Below are positions 60,366 to 64,000 of a DNA stretch of 64,000 nt, one piece after another. The notes under the pieces were generated by a model that was given only the letters and a program-made list of their open reading frames with translations, was not told the DNA's origin and did not search any database. Source of the DNA: Tabrizicola flagellatus (lineage in GTDB: Bacteria > Pseudomonadota > Alphaproteobacteria > Rhodobacterales > Rhodobacteraceae); the NCBI RefSeq assembly GCF_008271465.1, contig NZ_VMDU01000010.1, forward strand, positions 1 through 64,000, read 5' to 3'. Made by a program: the position numbers and the translations under genes. The stretch's first letter is position 1; the number at the start of each line of letters is the position of its first letter.

Positions 60366-61490
60366 ATGCCCGGATTGCACGCGCACATCGACCCCGAGGG
60401 ACTGGAGGAGTTTTCGGTCGTCTTCACCGACCGCTCGCTCAATCACATGTCGGCCCGGTTCCAGGGGGTGATGCGCGATGTCTCGGGCCTTCTGAAGGAG
60501 GTCTACAAGGGCTCCGCCGTGGCTTTGGTGCCGGGGGGCGGGACCTATGCGATGGAGGCCGTGGCGCGGCAGTTCGGCAAGGGCCGGGTGCTGATCGTCC
60601 GCAACGGCTGGTTCAGCTATCGCTGGACACAGATCTTCGAGGCGGGCGGGTTCGCGGCCGAGACGACGGTGGTCATGGCCCGGCAGACCGGCAACGACGC
60701 CCGCGCGCCTTACGCCCCGCCGCCGATCGAGGAGGTGGTGGCGAAGATCCACGAGGTCCGCCCCGAGGCGGTCTTCGCCCCGCATGTCGAGACTTCGGCG
60801 GGGATCATCCTGCCCGACGACTATATCGCCAAGATGGCGGCGGCGGCGCATGAAGTGGGCGCGCTGATGGTGCTGGACTGCATCGCCTCGGGCTGCGTCT
60901 GGGTGGACATGGCCGCGACCGGGGTCGATGTGCTGATCTCGGCGCCGCAGAAGGGGTGGTCGGCCTCTCCCAGCGCGGGCGTGGTGGTGCTGTCGCCGGC
61001 GGGAGAGGCGCGGCTGGCAGAGACCACGTCGAACTCCTTCGCGCTGGACCTGAGGAAGTGGCGCGCGATCATGGAGGCCTACGAGAAGGGCGGCCACGCC
61101 TATCATGCAACGATGCCGACGGATGCGATTGTCGGCTTCCGCGATGCGATGGTCGAGACGAAGGCGATGGGGTTCGAGGCCGCCAAGGCCGCGCAATGGG
61201 CGCTGGGTCGGGCGGTCCGGGCCATGCTGGCCGAGAAGGGGGTTCCGTCCGTGGCCGCCGAAGGCTTCCAGGCTCCGGGGGTGGTGGTGAGCTATACCTC
61301 CGACCCGGATATTCAGAACGGCGCGAAGTTCCGGGCCGAAGGCTTGCAGATCGCGGCCGGGGTGCCCTTGCAGGTCGGCGAGGGGCCGGAGTTCAGGACG
61401 TTCCGGCTGGGTCTCTTCGGGCTGGACAAGCTGAAGGATGTGGACGCGACGGTCGCGCGGTTGAAGCGGGCGGTCGACGCGGTGCTTTGA
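60366..61490 (+). CDS. Class V aminotransferase (alanine-glyoxylate type)
   Basis: 374-residue PLP enzyme. VALVPGGGTYAMEAVARQF (cofactor phosphate loop), HVETSAGIILP, LMVLDCIASG (D171) and the Schiff-base lysine K196 in ISAPQKGWSASPSAGVV are as in the serine-pyruvate/alanine-glyoxylate group. ATG 60366 is 1 bp after the enolase-family gene stop, so co-translated. Likely works on the amino or keto product linked with that enzyme. Followed by a terminator. Confidence 0.9.
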   Translation: MPGLHAHIDPEGLEEFSVVFTDRSLNHMSARFQGVMRDVSGLLKEVYKGSAVALVPGGGTYAMEAVARQFGKGRVLIVRNGWFSYRWTQIFEAGGFAAETTVVMARQTGNDARAPYAPPPIEEVVAKIHEVRPEAVFAPHVETSAGIILPDDYIAKMAAAAHEVGALMVLDCIASGCVWVDMAATGVDVLISAPQKGWSASPSAGVVVLSPAGEARLAETTSNSFALDLRKWRAIMEAYEKGGHAYHATMPTDAIVGFRDAMVETKAMGFEAAKAAQWALGRAVRAMLAEKGVPSVAAEGFQAPGVVVSYTSDPDIQNGAKFRAEGLQIAAGVPLQVGEGPEFRTFRLGLFGLDKLKDVDATVARLKRAVDAVL

Positions 61491-61495
61491 CGACA

Positions 61496-61525
61496 CACAG
61501 GCCGGAAGGGAGCATCCGGCCTGTG
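61496..61525 (+). terminator. Terminator after the aminotransferase gene
   Basis: CACAGGCCGGA...TCCGGCCTGTG: 11-bp perfect stem with an 8-nt loop, 6 bp after the stop. Only CGTTTC follows, so it may serve both convergent genes without a long T-run. Confidence 0.75.
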
Positions 61526-61548
61526 CGTTTCAGCAGTCACGCTGACGA

Positions 61549-61800
61549 TCACTGGGCGTTGGACAGGATCGCCTTGACGGCGCCGGCCGGGTTGTCGCCC
61601 GCGCCGAGGTTGTCCGAGCTGGCGAACAGCGAGACGATCTGGGCATATTGCGAATTGCTCAGGTTCGACAGGTCGGCATCGGGGATCCAGGCCAGGATCT
61701 GTGACTGGATGGCCGAGGAGAGCTGCACCGGAGCCTGCTGGGCAAAGGCGCCCGTGGCGGTCGCGGCAACGAGAGCAGTGACGAGTGCAAAGCTTTTCAT
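61549..61800 (-). CDS. Small exported protein
   Basis: 83 residues: signal peptide MKSFALVTALVAATATGAFA-Q and a 62-residue mature part (VQLSSAIQSQILAWIPDADL, SNLSNSQYAQIVSLFAS) that is helical and free of Cys. ATG 61800 is preceded by AAGGAA at 8 nt, so the start is secure; the upstream frame is not coding. No family recognised; possibly a small periplasmic stress or signalling protein, but nothing shows that. Confidence 0.75.
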   Translation of the reverse strand: MKSFALVTALVAATATGAFAQQAPVQLSSAIQSQILAWIPDADLSNLSNSQYAQIVSLFASSDNLGAGDNPAGAVKAILSNAQ

Positions 61801-62057
61801 TTTGGATTCCTTCCGGTTTTTCGGATCCCGCCCTTCGTCTGGCGGTGAGCGATATGTGGGGTGGCGGGGCCGGAAAGTGAAATCACGGAGCGGTCGCGGC
61901 ACCTCGCCCATCTGTGATGCGCCGTGCATCTTGCAGGCGCGATGCGCGGAAATCCTGAAGGATCAGCGCCTCGTCAGTGCCTTTTCGCTCACATGTTACC
62001 GAAGTTTCATGCGGTTTGACAAAGGTGCGTCTGCTATGTGCAAGAGCGCACAGACGG

Positions 62058-63284
62058 TCAGAGCGGCTTTGCCGTAGGGGCCTGGTGGCCAACCCCAAGG
62101 CCCGCACGCATCAGCATCTGCCGCACGGGGCGTACGGAATACAGCGCATCCAGCGCCTTTGCGCGCAGGTCGCGCAAGGCTGGCGCCCCGACCATCGAGG
62201 CGCGGTTCAGAAGGTCGATCCCGGTCACGCGGGCGCGCACCTCGAGGTGGCGCTGGCGGTGGTAGGCCTCGGTGACGGCAGGCTGTCCCGGATCGTCGCG
62301 GTGCGACTCGGCCAGAGCCAGCAGCGCGGCCAGGTCGGCGAGGCTCATGTTCAGGCCCTGTGCGCCGATCGGCGGGACGACATGCGCGGCCTCGGCGATG
62401 AGCGCGGCGCGGGGGCCGGAGAGCCGGTCGGCGATCTGGCTGATGATCGGCCAGACGGACCGGCGCGAGATCAGGGTCAACGGCCCGAGGACATGGGCAG
62501 ATCGGGAGGTCATCTCGGCCTCGAACGCCGGGACGGGAAGCGTGGCCAGGCGGGCGATCTCGGGGCCTCTGTCCATCCAGACGACGGCCGAGGCCGGGCG
62601 GCCGTCGCGGTCGGGCAGGGGGACGAGCGTGAAGGGGCCGCCGGTGCGGTGCACCTCGGTCGAGACGTTCTGGTGCGGCAGATCATGGGCCACGGCGAAG
62701 GCCAGCGCCTTCTGGCCGTAGCGGATGGTTTGCGCTGCGATCCCGAGGGCTTCGCGCACCGGAGACGTTCTGCCGTCTGCGCCGACCACCAGCCGGGCCG
62801 AGACCTGCGTGCCATCGGTCAGGGTGACCAGGGCTTCCGCCTCGCGCGGCAGCATGCGGGCGAAACCGACACCGGGGCGGAAGCTGACGTTCGGCAATTC
62901 GGCAAGGCGCGCCACCATCTCGCGCCGGAGAAGCCAGTTCGGCAGGTTCCAGCCGAAGGGCGCGTCCGAGATGTCGGCGGCGTCGAAGTCGCGCGTCAGG
63001 CGCGCCTCGGGCTCGGGTCCGCCGGCGTCGATGATGCGCATGACTTGCAGCGGCGCGGCATGGGGATCGAGGCGCGACCAGAGCCCGGCGGCCTGCAGCA
63101 CCGGGATCGAGGGTTGCAGGAAGGCCGTGGTGCGCAGGTCGGCGCCGTCGTCGTCGGCGGCGGTCACCGGGGGGGCGGGATCGACGCAGATCACGCGGAA
63201 CCCGGCCGAGCCGAAGGCGCAGGCGGCCGTCAGCCCGGCCACGCCGCCGCCGGAAATCAGGATGTCGGTGGTTTCGCGCATCAT
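62058..63284 (-). CDS. UbiH/UbiF/VisC-family FAD monooxygenase
   Basis: 408 residues; aromatic-ring hydroxylase of the ubiquinone-synthesis family. ILISGGGVAGLTAACAFGSAG (FAD fold, about 8-28), LVVGADGRTSPVREALGI (the DG motif), and LIAEAAHVVPPIGAQGLNMSLADLAAL (FAD ribityl-binding, where the usual GDAAH reads AEAAH). The replaced Gly-Asp of GDAAH is unusual and may affect FAD binding. ATG 63284 has AAGGGGG upstream. Which UbiH/F/L subtype it is cannot be decided here. Confidence 0.9.
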   Translation of the reverse strand: MMRETTDILISGGGVAGLTAACAFGSAGFRVICVDPAPPVTAADDDGADLRTTAFLQPSIPVLQAAGLWSRLDPHAAPLQVMRIIDAGGPEPEARLTRDFDAADISDAPFGWNLPNWLLRREMVARLAELPNVSFRPGVGFARMLPREAEALVTLTDGTQVSARLVVGADGRTSPVREALGIAAQTIRYGQKALAFAVAHDLPHQNVSTEVHRTGGPFTLVPLPDRDGRPASAVVWMDRGPEIARLATLPVPAFEAEMTSRSAHVLGPLTLISRRSVWPIISQIADRLSGPRAALIAEAAHVVPPIGAQGLNMSLADLAALLALAESHRDDPGQPAVTEAYHRQRHLEVRARVTGIDLLNRASMVGAPALRDLRAKALDALYSVRPVRQMLMRAGLGVGHQAPTAKPL

Positions 63285-63345
63285 GGCCCCCTTCGCGTCA
63301 CCAGCATAGGTCAGCACGCTGCGGGGGGCCAGTGGACAGGTCGTC

Positions 63346-63597
63346 TCAGGGCCGCGCGAGGATCACGAGGATGACGAACATCACCGGCACGAAGCCGACC
63401 GCCGTCAGCACCAGCGCGGGCAGGCCCCAGGTCTTGATCGCCAGGACAAGGGCGGTCAGGGCGATCACGAACAGGTAGAAGAGGCTGTCGGCCTCGCGTT
63501 CGATGTCGCGGATCACGCGACCGATGACGGGAAGGCTGCGGGCGATGCGGCCGGGCAGGGATGGGCGGCGGGCGAGGTCGGTGGTGGCAAGGGTCAT
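63346..63597 (-). CDS. Small two-helix membrane protein
   Basis: 83 residues with a basic N terminus (RRPSLPGRIARSLPVIGRVI), an acidic stretch (DIEREADSLF) and two hydrophobic helices (about 39-56 and 60-81). It is 61 bp ahead of the UbiH-family gene on the same strand. No family recognised. Confidence 0.65.
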   Translation of the reverse strand: MTLATTDLARRPSLPGRIARSLPVIGRVIRDIEREADSLFYLFVIALTALVLAIKTWGLPALVLTAVGFVPVMFVILVILARP

Positions 63598-63667
63598 CGG
63601 GCGTCCTGTGCTGTTGTATCCGGCTGCTATTTAGGGCAGCCGCGCGGCGAGGGGATGTGACCGGTTG

Positions 63668-64000
63668 TCACTCCGCAAGTCGGGCCAGGAAGGCGGCGAG
63701 GTCGTCGGTGTGGTGGTGGATGTGGTCCGCGGGCTCGGGTGCCGGCGCGACATGGACGGTCCGCATCCCGAGGCCATGCGGGACGGCGAGGTTGCGGCTG
63801 TCGTCCTCGAACATCGCGCCGCGCGCGGGGTCGAGGCCGTCGCGGGCAAAGACGGTGGCGAAGGCCTGCGCATCCGGCTTGGGGTGGAAATCGGCATGCT
63901 CGACGCCGTAGATCGCGTCGAACAGGCCGGCGAGGCCACGGGCGGCCAGGACCTTCTCGGCATAGGGCGCGCAGGCGTTGGTATAGATGATCCGGCGGCC
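63668..64000 (-). CDS. HAD-family pyrimidine 5'-nucleotidase, C-terminal part
   Basis: The last 110 codons of a minus-strand gene that runs off the right edge. RRIIYTNACAPYAEKVLAARG contains HAD motif II (Thr in YTN), HPKPDAQAF motif III (Lys), and FEDDSRNLAVPHGLGMRTVH motif IV (DD). This order and spacing match pyrimidine 5'-nucleotidases of the YjjG/Phm8 kind found near argB or dapD in Rhodobacterales. The N-terminal DxDxT is outside the window. Confidence 0.88.
   Translation of the reverse strand, partial: GRRIIYTNACAPYAEKVLAARGLAGLFDAIYGVEHADFHPKPDAQAFATVFARDGLDPARGAMFEDDSRNLAVPHGLGMRTVHVAPAPEPADHIHHHTDDLAAFLARLAE

Overview
The window is about 64 kb of GC-rich DNA with the codon use and gene content of an alphaproteobacterium of the Rhodobacteraceae/Paracoccaceae (a Rhodobacter-, Gemmobacter- or Tabrizicola-like chromosome). 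Pointers are a SAM-II riboswitch on metZ, a Hint-domain small protein, extended PstA/PstC permeases, GTP cyclohydrolase FolE2, a glyQ - small membrane-anchored protein - glyS cluster, and a Tat-type small secreted protein. No rRNA, CRISPR array, integrase or transposase was seen, so this is core chromosome with small accessory patches. The genus cannot be fixed from sequence reading alone.

Layout. 1-4 kb: phosphate uptake operon pstS-pstC-pstA-pstB (minus strand, pstB cut by the window edge). 4-8 kb: GMC oxidoreductase, Hint protein, tRNA-Leu(UAG), a DUF2975-type membrane protein with its small HTH regulator, and an outer-membrane barrel. 8-14 kb: trigger factor, an EamA exporter, an FkbM methyltransferase sitting between two 37-bp copies of a neighbouring gene's 3' end, a nucleotidyltransferase-fold gene behind a striking four-site operator, then rpsF-rpsR-rplI. 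14-19.5 kb: flavin reductase, GNAT, EcsC, malonyl-CoA synthetase, and the most unusual locus: a Tat-targeted Ser/Gly-rich small protein followed, after a perfect hairpin, by an HPr-kinase-like/PqqD fusion. 19.5-27 kb: ptsP, a small membrane protein, lysC, purD, xseA.

27-36 kb: five tandem, translationally coupled paralogues of a small secreted four-cysteine protein downstream of an AlkB-like membrane oxygenase; lysoplasmalogenase; ftsY followed by two paralogous secreted proteins, a YciB septation protein and other membrane genes. 36-44 kb: SAM-II riboswitch and terminator, metZ, a decayed immunity-like gene with a second broken copy, folE2, trkH and a SPOR/peptidoglycan-binding pseudo-protease. 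44-57 kb: glyQ/glyS, a PPDK-like protein with a degenerate ATP-binding half, a SleB-type hydrolase, folB-folP-glmM, and several hypothetical proteins. 57-64 kb: ilvC divergent from two overlapping Lrp-family regulators, an enolase-superfamily enzyme with a class V aminotransferase, a UbiH-type hydroxylase and the end of a HAD nucleotidase.

How the parts fit: most genes are housekeeping (phosphate uptake, folate synthesis, amino-acid biosynthesis, translation, nitrogen-PTS). The candidate undescribed systems are the Tat peptide plus HprK-PqqD pair (a possible peptide-phosphorylation or RiPP-like system) and the five-copy secreted cysteine protein array. Short interspersed hairpin elements occupy many of the intergenic gaps.
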